A stretch of 64,000 bases of DNA from JACVRW01 sp963811055 (GCA_963811055.1 CAWEPQ010000014.1:372001-436000); one strand, 5' to 3'. Positions 41,412 through 50,051 are shown, counted from the stretch's first letter. Program-made: numbers and translations. Notes: a model not told the origin generated them from the letters alone.

Positions 41412-42401
41412 ATGATCTACGACAAGGACGCCGACCTCGGCAAGCTCGACGGCAAGACGGTGGCGATTCTGGGCTATGGCTCTCAGGGCCATGCCCACGC
41501 GCTCAACCTCAAGGACTCCGGAGTGGACGTGGTGGTCGGGCTCCGCGAAGACTCGGACTCGGCCGCCAAGGCCCAGGCCGACGGCCTGAGGGTGGAGTCG
41601 CTGGCCGACGCAACCAGCCTCGGCGACATCGTGATGGTGCTGCTGCCCGACGAGAAGCAGGCGAAGCTCTGGGAGGGGGAGATCCGCGACGGGATCGCCC
41701 CCGGCAACCTGCTCCTGTTCGCACACGGGTTCTCGATCCACTTCGGCCAGATCGACCCGGGCCCCGAGGTGGACGTGGGCATGATCGCCCCGAAGGGCCC
41801 CGGCCACCTGGTGCGCCGCCAGTTCGTGGAGGGCAACGGCGTCCCCGGCCTGGTGGCCGTTCACCGCGACTCGAGCGGCCTGGCCCGCGACCTGGTGCTC
41901 GCCTACGCACGCGGCATCGGCTGCACGCGCGCCGGCGTGATCGAGACCACCTTCAAGGAGGAGACCGAGACCGACCTGTTCGGCGAGCAGGCCGTGCTCT
42001 GCGGCGGCGTCAGCGAGCTGGTGCAGGCCGGGTACGAGACGCTCGTGGACGCCGGGTACGACCCGCGGCTCGCCTACTTCGAGTGCCTCCACGAGCTCAA
42101 GCTGATCGTGGACCTCATGTACGAGAAGGGCATCAGCGGGATGCGTTACTCGATCTCGAACACGGCCGAGTACGGCGACCTGACCCGCGGCAAGCGCGTG
42201 ATCGGGGAGCCCACCCGGGAGGCCATGAAGAAGATCCTCGGCGAGATCCAGTCCGGCGAGTTCGCCCGCGAGTGGATCGCGGAGAACGAGGCGGGCCAGG
42301 AGAACTTCCAGCGCATGCGCCAGGAGCAGCAGAGCAGCCAGATCGAGCGCGAGGGCAAGGAGCTGCGCTCGATGATGGACTGGATCGACCAGGAGTTCTA
42401 G
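41412..42401 (+). CDS. ilvC: ketol-acid reductoisomerase, class I
   Basis: 329 residues. It converts acetolactate or acetohydroxybutyrate to the dihydroxy acid using Mg and NAD(P)H. Rossmann motif 'AILGYGSQGHAHALNLKDSG' (18-37); cofactor loop GLREDSDSAAKA (43-54), where the usual phosphate-binding serines are kept but two Asp flank them; 'HGFSIHFG'; 'PKGPGHLVRR'; and the knotted C-terminal domain with 'ETDLFGEQ' and 'ECLHELKLIVDLMYE'. TAGAGT lies 9 nt before the ATG. Stands alone after menE. Confidence 0.95.
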   Translation: MIYDKDADLGKLDGKTVAILGYGSQGHAHALNLKDSGVDVVVGLREDSDSAAKAQADGLRVESLADATSLGDIVMVLLPDEKQAKLWEGEIRDGIAPGNLLLFAHGFSIHFGQIDPGPEVDVGMIAPKGPGHLVRRQFVEGNGVPGLVAVHRDSSGLARDLVLAYARGIGCTRAGVIETTFKEETETDLFGEQAVLCGGVSELVQAGYETLVDAGYDPRLAYFECLHELKLIVDLMYEKGISGMRYSISNTAEYGDLTRGKRVIGEPTREAMKKILGEIQSGEFAREWIAENEAGQENFQRMRQEQQSSQIEREGKELRSMMDWIDQEF

Positions 42402-42449
42402 CCGTCCCGGCAGGCCGCGCCTGGCCTGACGCTATCCTCGCCGGTTCCT

Positions 42450-43634
42450 ATGGCGAACCCCTATCTGAAGAAGTACCTGATGACCGCTGGGCCGACTCCG
42501 CTGCCCCCGGAGGTCTCTCTGGTCATGGCGGAGCCGATGCTCTATCACCGCGCGCCGGCCTTCGTGGACGTGTACGCGCGGGTGCTGAGGCGGCTCAAGG
42601 ACGTGTTCGCCACCCAGAACGAGGTGCTGATCTTCGCGGCCTCCGGAAGCGGGGCCCTCGAGTCGGCCTCGGCCAACCTCGTGCGCCGCGGCCGGCCCGC
42701 TCTGGTGGCCTCCTGCGGCAAGTTCGGCGAGCGCTGGGCCGAGCTGTCCGACGCGTACGGCGGGGACACCATCCACTGGGAGACCGAGTGGGGCCAGAAG
42801 ATCGATCCCGCCGAGCTGGATCGCGTGCTGGGCGAGAGCCCCGAGGTGGACGTGGTCTTCACCACCCTCTCCGAGACCTCCACCGGCGTGATCAACGACG
42901 TTCGCGAGCTCGCCGAGGTCACGCACCGCCACGGCGCGCTCATCGTGGTCGACGCGGTGTCGGGCCTGGGAGCCGTGCCGGTTCCGCAGGACGAGTGGAA
43001 CCTCGACGTGGTCGTGTCCGGTTCGCAGAAGGCGCTGATGTCGCCGCCCGGCCTGGCGTTCGCCAGCCCCAACGAGGCTGCGCTCGAGTACGCCGCCGGC
43101 ACCGACACCCAGCGCTTCTACTTCGACTGGGCGCGCACGGTCGCGGGACAGCGCAAGGACCCGCCGGACAGCCCGTTCACGCCGGCGGTGGGCCTCGTGG
43201 CCGCGCTCGACGTGGCCCTCGGGATGATCGAGGAGGAGGGGCTCGAGGAGGTCTACGAGCGCCATCGCCTGCTCGGCCGGGCCTGCCGTGAGGCGGTCCG
43301 CGCGCTCGACCTCGAGACCTACGGGCCGGACGACGAGAACGCCAACGTGGTCACGGCGATCAACCTGCCCGACACGATCGACGGCAACCAGGTGCCCAAG
43401 GTCATGCGCGACAGCTACAACATCACGATCGCTGGGGGTCAGGGCAAGCTCAAGGGCCGCATCGCCCGGCTGGCCCACTGCGGTTACTTCGGCGCCTTCG
43501 ACATCCTCCTCACCCTCTCGGCCTTCGAGATGACGCTGTCCGGCCTCGGGCACGACCTCGAGCTGGGAGCCGGGGTGGCCGCGGCGCAGCGCGTGTTCCT
43601 CGAGGCGGGCGCGCCCGTCTCGGCTCCGGCGTGA
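42450..43634 (+). CDS. class V PLP aminotransferase, probable phosphoserine aminotransferase
   Basis: 394 residues. Fold-type I, class V aminotransferase of the alanine-glyoxylate/serine-pyruvate group: 'TAGPTPLPPEV' N-terminus, 'FAASGSGALESASANL', 'VDAVSGLGAVPVP' (PLP Asp) and the PLP lysine in 'SGSQKALMSPPG'. The sequence is not classical SerC, but it overlaps serA by 4 nt (GTGA). Enzymes of this group substitute for SerC in some lineages, so 3-phosphohydroxypyruvate transamination is the most likely role. TATCCT lies 11 nt upstream of the ATG. Confidence 0.82.
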   Translation: MANPYLKKYLMTAGPTPLPPEVSLVMAEPMLYHRAPAFVDVYARVLRRLKDVFATQNEVLIFAASGSGALESASANLVRRGRPALVASCGKFGERWAELSDAYGGDTIHWETEWGQKIDPAELDRVLGESPEVDVVFTTLSETSTGVINDVRELAEVTHRHGALIVVDAVSGLGAVPVPQDEWNLDVVVSGSQKALMSPPGLAFASPNEAALEYAAGTDTQRFYFDWARTVAGQRKDPPDSPFTPAVGLVAALDVALGMIEEEGLEEVYERHRLLGRACREAVRALDLETYGPDDENANVVTAINLPDTIDGNQVPKVMRDSYNITIAGGQGKLKGRIARLAHCGYFGAFDILLTLSAFEMTLSGLGHDLELGAGVAAAQRVFLEAGAPVSAPA

Positions 43635-45250
43635 GCGCCGAGGCGCCGGGCCCCGCACGAGTCCTGGTCAAGGAGAAGATCGGCGACTCGGGAGTGCAGT
43701 TGCTGCGCGACGCCGGGCTCGACGTGGAGATCGGCGTGGACTGGTCGCAGGAGGAGCTCGAGAGCCGCATCGGCGACTTCGAGGGCATCCTCATCCGGTC
43801 CGCCACCAAACTCACCTCCGACCTGATCGACAAGGCCACCAGCCTGCGGGCGGTCGGCCGGGCCGGGGTGGGGGTGGACAACGTGGACGTGGACGCCGCC
43901 ACCAAGCGCGGCGTGCTCGTGGCCAACGCGCCCCAGTCCAACGTGATCACCGCGGCCGAGCACACGATCGCGCTATTGCTCGCGCTCGCCCGGCAGGTGC
44001 CGCAGGCCCATGCCTCGCTGATCGGCGGGGCGTGGGAGCGCTCGAGCTTCAGCGGTGTCGAGCTGTACGAGAAGACGCTCGGGGTGCTGGGCTTCGGCCG
44101 GATCGGGCAGCTCGTGGCGCAGCGCGCGCTCGGGTTCGGCATGCACGTGGTGGCGTTCGACGCCTACGTGGCGGAGGAGCGCTTTCGCGAGGTGGGGGTG
44201 GACCGGGCCGAGACCTCGGACGACCTCTATGCGCGCGCCGACTTCGTGACGATCCACCTGCCCGTGACGGAGGAGACCCGGGACTGGCTCGACGCGGACG
44301 CCTTCGGCCGGATGAAGGACGGCGTGCGCGTGATCAACGTCGCGCGCGGCGGATTGCTCGTCGACGAGGACCTCAAGGCGGCACTCGACTCCGGCAAGGT
44401 GGCCGGCGCGGCGCTGGACGTCTTCCGCGAGGAGCCCGTGACCGTGCATCCGCTGTTCGGATATCCCAACGTGGTGGTCACGCCACACCTAGGCGCCTCC
44501 ACCACCGAGGCCACCGACCGCGCCGGGTATCAGGCCGCCGAGCAGGTCGTGGCGGCCCTCACCGGCGGCGTGGTCACCTCAGCGGTCAACGTGCCGGCGA
44601 TCCCGGCGGAGGACCTCGAGGCGCTGGGCGGCTTCCTGCCGCTCGCGCGGGACCTCGGCCGCATCGCCACGGCACTGGCCGAGGGCACGTCAGTGGACGC
44701 GCTCGAGGTGGAGTACCGCGGTCGCATCGCGGAGCGCGACACGCGCCTGCTCACCGTGCAGGTGCTCAAGGGCGCGCTCGCGGGACACACCGAGGAGGAC
44801 ATCAACGACGTGAACGCCCCCGCGATCGCCAGGGAGCGCGGGATCGCGGTGTCGGAGACGAGCACGTCGCAGGCCCGCGACTTCACCGACCTCGTGCGCG
44901 TGGCGGTGGTCAGCGGCGGCGAGAGCACACGCGTGGTCGGCACGACGCTCGGCAGCGCTCACCGCTCGCACCTGCTCGAGGCGTGGAACTCGCGCTTCAA
45001 CCTCCAGCTGGAGGGGCATCTTGCGATCTTCCGGTACAAGGACCGCCCCGGCATGCTCGGGCGGGTGGGCACCGCGCTCGGCGAGGAGGGCATCAACATC
45101 GTGTCCGCCGCGGTGGGCCGCGGCTCGGAGGACGGCGACAGCGCGGAGGCCACGATGGTCGTGACCGCCGACTCGGCCGTGCCGCAGGGCGTGGTGGACC
45201 GCATCGCCTCAACCGACGGCTTCGTCGCCGGGCGAACGATCAGCCTCTAA
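43631..45250 (+). CDS. serA: D-3-phosphoglycerate dehydrogenase (ACT-domain form)
   Basis: 539 residues, the long type found in actinobacteria. First step of serine synthesis. Substrate domain, NAD domain with 'TLGVLGFGRIGQLVAQRA', 'NVARGGLLVDEDLKAAL' and catalytic 'VVVTPHLGASTTEA' (His), then the intervening ASB domain (about 320-450) and a C-terminal ACT domain ('LAIFRYKDRPGMLGRVGTAL') for serine feedback. Coupled to the upstream aminotransferase. Confidence 0.95.
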   Translation: MSAEAPGPARVLVKEKIGDSGVQLLRDAGLDVEIGVDWSQEELESRIGDFEGILIRSATKLTSDLIDKATSLRAVGRAGVGVDNVDVDAATKRGVLVANAPQSNVITAAEHTIALLLALARQVPQAHASLIGGAWERSSFSGVELYEKTLGVLGFGRIGQLVAQRALGFGMHVVAFDAYVAEERFREVGVDRAETSDDLYARADFVTIHLPVTEETRDWLDADAFGRMKDGVRVINVARGGLLVDEDLKAALDSGKVAGAALDVFREEPVTVHPLFGYPNVVVTPHLGASTTEATDRAGYQAAEQVVAALTGGVVTSAVNVPAIPAEDLEALGGFLPLARDLGRIATALAEGTSVDALEVEYRGRIAERDTRLLTVQVLKGALAGHTEEDINDVNAPAIARERGIAVSETSTSQARDFTDLVRVAVVSGGESTRVVGTTLGSAHRSHLLEAWNSRFNLQLEGHLAIFRYKDRPGMLGRVGTALGEEGINIVSAAVGRGSEDGDSAEATMVVTADSAVPQGVVDRIASTDGFVAGRTISL

Positions 45251-45315
45251 GGCCAGCCAGGTGACGGCGGGGGTCTGGGGGCGTGAGCCCCCAGGTGTCA
45301 TCTAAGGTCGTCGCG

Positions 45316-46335
45316 ATGCGCGCGCTCGTCATCACCGAGCACGGGCCGCCCGAAGTTCTGAAGATCCAGGATTTCCCCGATCCGGAGCCCGGACCGGGGC
45401 AGATCCGCGTGCGGGTGCGCGCCGCGGCGATCAACTTCGCTGACCTGCTGGCCCGGGTCGGGCTCTACCCCAACGCGCCGGATCCGCCCTGCGTGGTCGG
45501 GTTCGAGATCGCGGGCGACGTGGAGTCGCTGGGCGCCGGGGTGGACGGCTTCGAGCTGGGACAGCGCGTGATGGGCGGCTGTCGCTTCGGCGGCTACGCG
45601 GAGCGCGTGCTCACCGGCCCGGGCGAGCTGATCCCGCTGCCCGACGACTGGAGCTACGCCGAGGGGGCCGCCATGCCGGTGGCCTACGCCACCGCCTACG
45701 CGGGCCTCGTGCGCTACGGCGGACTGCGCGCCGGAGAGCGGGTCCTGATCCAGGCGGCCGCCGGGGGCGTGGGCATTGCCGCCACCCAGGTGGCCAAGCT
45801 CGTGGGGGCGGAGGTGTACGGAGCCGCCTCGCCCACCAAGCACGACGCGATCCGGAGCTTTGGCGTGGACCACCCGGTGGACTACCGGACCCACGACGTG
45901 GTGGACGAGGTGCGCCGCATCGCGGGGGAGAAGGAGCCGCTCGACCTGGTGTTCGACGCGATCGGCGGCCGCAGCTTCAAGCAGGGCTTCTCGCTGCTCC
46001 GCCCCGGCGGCCGGCTCGTGTGCTTCGGCGCTTCCGAGATCCAGGCCGGCGAGCGCCGCAGCCGCGCCCGCGCGCTCCGCGTGCTCGCGCAGATGCCGCG
46101 TTTCAACCCGGTCAAGCTCATGACCGAGTCCAAGTCGGTGATCGGCCTCAACATGCTCGGGCTCTGGGACGCCAAGGGCTCGCTCGACGAATACATCGCT
46201 CCGCTCGCCGGATGGGTCGAGCGCGGCTCGATCCGCCCGGTCGTCGCCGCCACCTTCCCGCTGGAGCAGGGCCCCGAGGCCCACCGCTACCTGCACGCCC
46301 GCGAGAACATCGGCAAGGTTGTCCTGGAGCCATGA
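45316..46335 (+). CDS. zinc-free MDR-family quinone oxidoreductase-like protein
   Basis: 339 residues from the ATG at 45316; TAAGGT ends 7 nt upstream. A medium-chain dehydrogenase/reductase of the QOR/VAT1 type: 'AAINFADLLARVGLYP', 'GFEIAGDVESLG', the NADPH motif 'AAAGGVGIAATQVAKL' and the C-terminal 'HARENIGKVVLEP'. No zinc-binding cysteines are seen. Probably an NADPH-dependent enone/quinone reductase; substrate unknown. It ends 26 nt before the leuA leader peptide. Confidence 0.85.
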   Translation: MRALVITEHGPPEVLKIQDFPDPEPGPGQIRVRVRAAAINFADLLARVGLYPNAPDPPCVVGFEIAGDVESLGAGVDGFELGQRVMGGCRFGGYAERVLTGPGELIPLPDDWSYAEGAAMPVAYATAYAGLVRYGGLRAGERVLIQAAAGGVGIAATQVAKLVGAEVYGAASPTKHDAIRSFGVDHPVDYRTHDVVDEVRRIAGEKEPLDLVFDAIGGRSFKQGFSLLRPGGRLVCFGASEIQAGERRSRARALRVLAQMPRFNPVKLMTESKSVIGLNMLGLWDAKGSLDEYIAPLAGWVERGSIRPVVAATFPLEQGPEAHRYLHARENIGKVVLEP

Positions 46336-46347
46336 GGGCACAGGCGC

Positions 46348-46353
46348 TACGCT
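46348..46353 (+). promoter_or_regulatory. -10-like hexamer for the leuA leader transcript
   Basis: TACGCT ends 8 nt before the leader-peptide ATG, so the leader mRNA would start at or very near the leader's own start codon, as at other leaderless genes here. Confidence 0.45.
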
Positions 46354-46361
46354 TTCCGCGG

Positions 46362-46418
46362 ATGTCTCGCCGCACCGACCTTCTGCTTCTCCTTCTTCTC
46401 CCCCCTCGGGGGGAATAA
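46362..46418 (+). CDS. leuL: leuA leader peptide with seven consecutive leucine codons
   Basis: An 18-codon frame, MSRRTDLLLLLLLPPRGE, then TAA. The seven Leu codons are CTT CTG CTT CTC CTT CTT CTC. It sits 62 nt upstream of the leuA ATG, in the only non-coding gap before leuA. Runs of the end-product codon in a short ORF ahead of the first leucine-specific gene are the hallmark of ribosome-mediated attenuation. The frame is too short for gene finders. Directly after the Leu codons comes a C6-TC-G6 inverted repeat. Regulation is inferred, not shown. Confidence 0.8.
   Translation: MSRRTDLLLLLLLPPRGE
46400..46413 (+). promoter_or_regulatory. C6/G6 hairpin at the end of the leuA leader
   Basis: Six C, TC, six G can pair as a 5-bp stem with a 4-nt loop overlapping the last codons of the leader peptide. 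A second palindrome, TGGCGGCCGCCA, follows at about 46423-46434. A ribosome stalled on the Leu codons would cover the first stem and could favour the second or an alternative pairing. No T-tract terminator is seen, so the switch may act on Rho or on translation. Confidence 0.45.
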
Positions 46419-46480
46419 CGCGTGGCGGCCGCCAGCCGCAAGCTCAAGGGGAACACAGGCAGGACGACGAAGAGGCGAAC

Positions 46481-48064
46481 ATGACCGATGGCCGTAGCGA
46501 GCAGGACCGAGTAAGGATTTTCGACACGACGCTGCGAGACGGCGAGCAGTCGCCGGGCATCTCGCTCAACCGGGTGGAGAAGGTCGAGATCGCGCACCAG
46601 CTTTCGCGGCTGGGCGTGGACATCATCGAGGCCGGCTTCCCGATCACCTCGCCGGGCGACTTCGACTCAGTGCAGGCGATCGCGCGCGAGGTTCACGGAC
46701 CGGTGATCTGCGGTCTTGCGCGCACCGCCAAGCAGGACATCGACGCTGCGTGGAACGCGATCAAGGACTCAGAGCGCCCGCGAATCCACACGTTCATCGC
46801 CACCAGCGACATCCACATAGAGCGCAAGCTCCAGACCACTCGTGAGGACGTGAAGGGCCAGGCCCGCGCCGCGGTGGCGCAGGCACGGCACTACACCGAC
46901 GACGTGGAGTTCTCGCCGGAGGACGGCTCGCGCTCGGACGTCGAGTTCATGGCCGAGGTGATCCAGATCGCGCTTGACGAGGGCGCCACCACGATCAACG
47001 TGCCCGACACGGTGGGCTACACGATGCCCGACGAGTACGCCGAGATGTTCCGCCGCCTGTACGAGCTCGTGCCGGGCCTGCGCGACGTCACGGTGTCGGT
47101 GCACTGCCACGACGACCTCGGGTTGGCGGTAGCCAACTCGTTCGCCGGCCTGACCGCGGGCGCGCGCCAGGTGGAGTGCGCCATAAACGGCATCGGTGAG
47201 CGCGCCGGCAACGCGTCGCTCGAGGAGATCGTGATGCTGCTGCACACCCGCGAGCCCACGGTTGGCCTCTGGACCGGTGCCGTCACCAAGGAGATCGCGC
47301 GCACGTCGCGGCTCGTATCGCGGCTCACCGGCTACCCCGTGCAGCCCAACAAGGCAATCGTGGGCCGCAACGCGTTCGCCCACGAGGCGGGCATCCATCA
47401 GGACGGCGTGCTGAAGGAGCGCACGACCTACGAGATCATGGACGCCACCACGATCGGGCTCGACTCGAACTCGATCGTGCTCGGCAAGCACTCGGGCCGG
47501 CATGCGCTCAGGAACGCGCTGGAGGAGCTCGGCTTCCAGGTGGACGGCGCTGCGCTCAACACGGCCTTCAAGAGCTTCAAGGAGCTGGCCGACAAGAAGA
47601 AGACGGTCACGGCCGTGGACCTCGAGGCGATCGTGTCCGCCGAGATGCGCCAGGCCCCTACCTCGTTCGAGATGGTGTCCTTCGACGTGGAGGCCTCGAA
47701 CGTGCGGGCGCCGCTCGCCCGCGTGAGCGTGCGCCTTCCGGGCGGCGAAGTCGAGTCGGGCAGCTTCACCGGGGACGGCCCGGTGGACGCCTTCTTCAGC
47801 GCGATCAACGCCGCCGTGGGCCACGACGCCCGGCTACGGGAGTACCACGTGAGCGCTGTGACCGGCGGGCGCGATGCACTCGGGGAGGTCACCGTGCTGC
47901 TCGAGCTGGACGGCATGCTGGCCTCCGGCGTGGGCGTGTCCACGGACATCCTCGAGGCGTCGGGCAAGGCCTACCTGCGGGCACTCTCCACGGCGCTGGC
48001 CAAGGCCGGCGACGACTGGGCCTCCTCGGCCTCCGAGGAAGCCGAGCCGGCGCGGCTCTCGTGA
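46481..48064 (+). CDS. leuA: 2-isopropylmalate synthase
   Basis: 527 residues from the ATG at 46481, preceded by a modest purine-rich SD (agaggcg). It condenses acetyl-CoA with 2-oxoisovalerate. HMGL-like TIM barrel: 'FDTTLRDGEQSPG' at the N-terminus, 'EAGFPITSPGDF', the metal-binding 'VSVHCHDDLGLAVANS', 'NGIGERAGNASLEE' and 'HEAGIHQDG', followed by the C-terminal LeuA allosteric dimerisation domain (about 380-515). Coupled by GTGA to the Fe-ADH-like gene. Confidence 0.95.
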   Translation: MTDGRSEQDRVRIFDTTLRDGEQSPGISLNRVEKVEIAHQLSRLGVDIIEAGFPITSPGDFDSVQAIAREVHGPVICGLARTAKQDIDAAWNAIKDSERPRIHTFIATSDIHIERKLQTTREDVKGQARAAVAQARHYTDDVEFSPEDGSRSDVEFMAEVIQIALDEGATTINVPDTVGYTMPDEYAEMFRRLYELVPGLRDVTVSVHCHDDLGLAVANSFAGLTAGARQVECAINGIGERAGNASLEEIVMLLHTREPTVGLWTGAVTKEIARTSRLVSRLTGYPVQPNKAIVGRNAFAHEAGIHQDGVLKERTTYEIMDATTIGLDSNSIVLGKHSGRHALRNALEELGFQVDGAALNTAFKSFKELADKKKTVTAVDLEAIVSAEMRQAPTSFEMVSFDVEASNVRAPLARVSVRLPGGEVESGSFTGDGPVDAFFSAINAAVGHDARLREYHVSAVTGGRDALGEVTVLLELDGMLASGVGVSTDILEASGKAYLRALSTALAKAGDDWASSASEEAEPARLS

Positions 48065-49065
48065 CGGACTTCATCTGGCGTGACGGCGAGCGCCTGATCC
48101 GCTTCGGCCGTGGCGCGGTCGCGGAGGCGGCCACGCTGATTGCCGGTGCCGGTCTGAGCGATTACGCGCTGCTCACGACCCCACGCGCTGCGGAGACTGC
48201 GCCCGCGCTTACTGAGGGCGCGGCCGTGGTGGTGCACGTGCCGCCCGGCAAGGTGGACGAGATCTCCGCTCAGCTGCTCGGGGAGGCGGGCGAGCGCGAC
48301 ATCGTTGCGCTCGGCGGCGGCCGGGTGATCGACACCGCCAAGGCGGTAGCCGGCGCTCACGGACACGGCTGCGCGGCGGTACCCACCACCCTGTCGGGCG
48401 CTGAGCTCACGCCCTTCCACCGCACGCCCGCGGGCGTCGAGGGGGCCCGGATGGTGCGGCCCTCGGTGGTGGTGGCCGACCCCGACCTGATGGCGTCGCA
48501 ACCGCCGGCGCAGCTGGTGGCGAGTGCCCTGAACGCGCTCGCGCACGCGCTCGAGGCCACCTACACGCCGTTTGCGAACCCCGTGGGCGATGCCGCAGCG
48601 CTGCGCGCGTCGGCGCTGCTCGCGGAGGGCATGAGCGCGGAGCCGCCCGACCGCGAGGCCACGGCGCTCGGCGCGCTCCTCGCCGGGTACGCCTCGGGCG
48701 CCGCCGGCTTCGCCGTCCACCATGCCGTCTGCCAGATGCTCGTGCGCATGGCCGGCACGCCGCACGCCGAGACCAACGCGGTGATGCTTCCCCACAGCGC
48801 CCGGCTGATGGCCGACCGTGCCCCGGCTGCGCTCGGGGCGTTCGCGGCCGCGCTCGGCGACCCGGCCGGCGATCCCGGGGCGGCGGAGGAGCGGGTGGCC
48901 GCGCTGACGCGCCGCACAGGCCATACCCGGCTGTCGGAGCTGGGCGCGGGGGAGGAGCACGTGGGCCCCGTGGTGGAGGCCGTGAGCGCGCATCCGGCGC
49001 TGGGCAACACGCCGGACCCTCCGGACGAGGCCGAGCTCACCGCGTTCGTGCGCGCGGCTCTCTGA
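48061..49065 (+). CDS. iron-containing alcohol dehydrogenase family (maleylacetate reductase-like)
   Basis: 334 residues, GTG start overlapping the leuA stop. Group III Fe-ADH fold: the nucleotide motif 'IVALGGGRVIDTAKAVAG', 'VPTTLSGAELTPFHRT', 'ADPDLMASQPPAQLVASALNALAHALEA' style with a metal His, and 'GFAVHHAVCQMLVRMAGTPHAETNAVMLPH' style with further His ligands. Closest by pattern to maleylacetate reductases, but no aromatic-degradation genes are nearby; coupling to leuA hints at a different oxo- or hydroxy-acid substrate. Role uncertain. Confidence 0.78.
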   Translation: MTDFIWRDGERLIRFGRGAVAEAATLIAGAGLSDYALLTTPRAAETAPALTEGAAVVVHVPPGKVDEISAQLLGEAGERDIVALGGGRVIDTAKAVAGAHGHGCAAVPTTLSGAELTPFHRTPAGVEGARMVRPSVVVADPDLMASQPPAQLVASALNALAHALEATYTPFANPVGDAAALRASALLAEGMSAEPPDREATALGALLAGYASGAAGFAVHHAVCQMLVRMAGTPHAETNAVMLPHSARLMADRAPAALGAFAAALGDPAGDPGAAEERVAALTRRTGHTRLSELGAGEEHVGPVVEAVSAHPALGNTPDPPDEAELTAFVRAAL

Positions 49066-49070
49066 GCGCG

Positions 49071-49076
49071 TAGGAT
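49071..49076 (+). promoter_or_regulatory. -10-like hexamer TAGGAT
   Basis: Ends 8 nt before the ATG of the short-chain dehydrogenase, without a Shine-Dalgarno sequence; suggests a separate leaderless transcript after the leuA unit. Confidence 0.4.
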
Positions 49077-49084
49077 CGCTGGCG

Positions 49085-49837
49085 ATGGCCGGGCCACTCG
49101 ACGGCAAGGTGGCTGTTGTGACCGGAGCTTCCTCCGGGATCGGCGAAGCCACCGCGCTGGCACTGGCGCGCGCGGGCGCCGCGGTCGCGCTGGGCGCCCG
49201 CCGCAAGGATCGGCTCGACGCGCTTGCAGAGCGGATCTCGAGCGAGGGCGGTCGCGCCCACGTCCGCGCCGTCGACCTCACCGACGAGTCGGACGCGCAG
49301 GCGTTCATCCAGGAGGCGCACGACGAGCTCGGCGGCCTCCACATCCTGGTGAACAACGCCGGTGTGATGCTGCTCGGCCCCGTGGCGGGCGCCGACACCG
49401 CCGAGTGGCGCCAGATGATCGAGATCAACCTCCTCGGCCTCCTGTGGTGCACACATGCCGCCTTCCCGCTGATCGCGCAGGAGGGGGGAGGGGACATCGT
49501 CAATCTCTCCTCGGTGGCCGGACGGCGGGCCAGCGCGGGCGCCGCCGTCTACAACATGACCAAGTTCGGCGTGCACGCCTTCTCCGAAGCCCTGCGCCAG
49601 GAGGCGCTGCACGCCAAGGTGCGCGTGACGGTGGTGGCTCCGGGGTTCGTGGAGACCGAGCTCCAGGGCCACAACACGAACCCGCTGGTGCAGCAGGGCG
49701 TCACCAAGATGCGCGAGCAGATCGGCGAGGTGCTCAAGGCGGAGGACATAGCGAACGCGGTCACGTTCGCCGTGTCGCAGCCCGCCCACGTGTGCATCAA
49801 CGAGTTGCTGGTACGGCCCACGGGCCAGCAGGGCTGA
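49085..49837 (+). CDS. short-chain dehydrogenase/reductase
   Basis: 250 residues. Classical SDR: 'VVTGASSGIGEATALALA' (cofactor loop), 'RAVDLTDE', 'LVNNAGVML', the catalytic Ser in 'NLSSVAGRR' and Tyr/Lys in YNMTK, then 'VAPGFVETELQGHN'. The residues after beta-2 ('GARRKDRLD') suggest NADP preference. Substrate unknown; the YdfG-like pattern points to hydroxy-acid or general carbonyl reduction. It ends one nucleotide before a degenerate ORF. Confidence 0.88.
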   Translation: MAGPLDGKVAVVTGASSGIGEATALALARAGAAVALGARRKDRLDALAERISSEGGRAHVRAVDLTDESDAQAFIQEAHDELGGLHILVNNAGVMLLGPVAGADTAEWRQMIEINLLGLLWCTHAAFPLIAQEGGGDIVNLSSVAGRRASAGAAVYNMTKFGVHAFSEALRQEALHAKVRVTVVAPGFVETELQGHNTNPLVQQGVTKMREQIGEVLKAEDIANAVTFAVSQPAHVCINELLVRPTGQQG

Positions 49838-49838
49838 C

Positions 49839-50051
49839 GTGCAGAGCACGGCGGCCAGCGTCGAGGACTACCTGGCCGAGCTCCCTGAGGACGCGCGTTC
49901 GCCGTACCGCGAGCGACGCGAGCGCGTCACGGCTTGCGCACTTCTTCGCCATAGCCGGGAGTACGGGCGACAGCTGTGTCAGCTAGGTGCCCTATACGGG
50001 CACCAAACCGCCACAGCTACCGGACCGCGTAACGGGAGGCGCATCTCGTAA
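49839..50051 (+). pseudogene. degenerate N-terminal remnant of a DUF1801-like gene
   Basis: A 70-codon frame from a GTG begins 'QSTAASVEDYLAELPED', which resembles the start of DUF1801 proteins ('...VDEYLAALPEDRR'). After about 22 residues the resemblance stops and the rest is Arg-rich and unrelated. The typical DUF1801 body (about 120-140 residues) is absent from all frames. Likely a gene truncated by deletion. The 374-nt interval 49838-50211 otherwise holds only this remnant and the promoter of the regulator gene. Confidence 0.45.

Noticed and set aside
46336..46480. T-box or riboswitch ahead of leuA
   Set aside because: The gap is too short for a T-box and shows no specifier/antiterminator layout; the Leu-codon leader explains it better.
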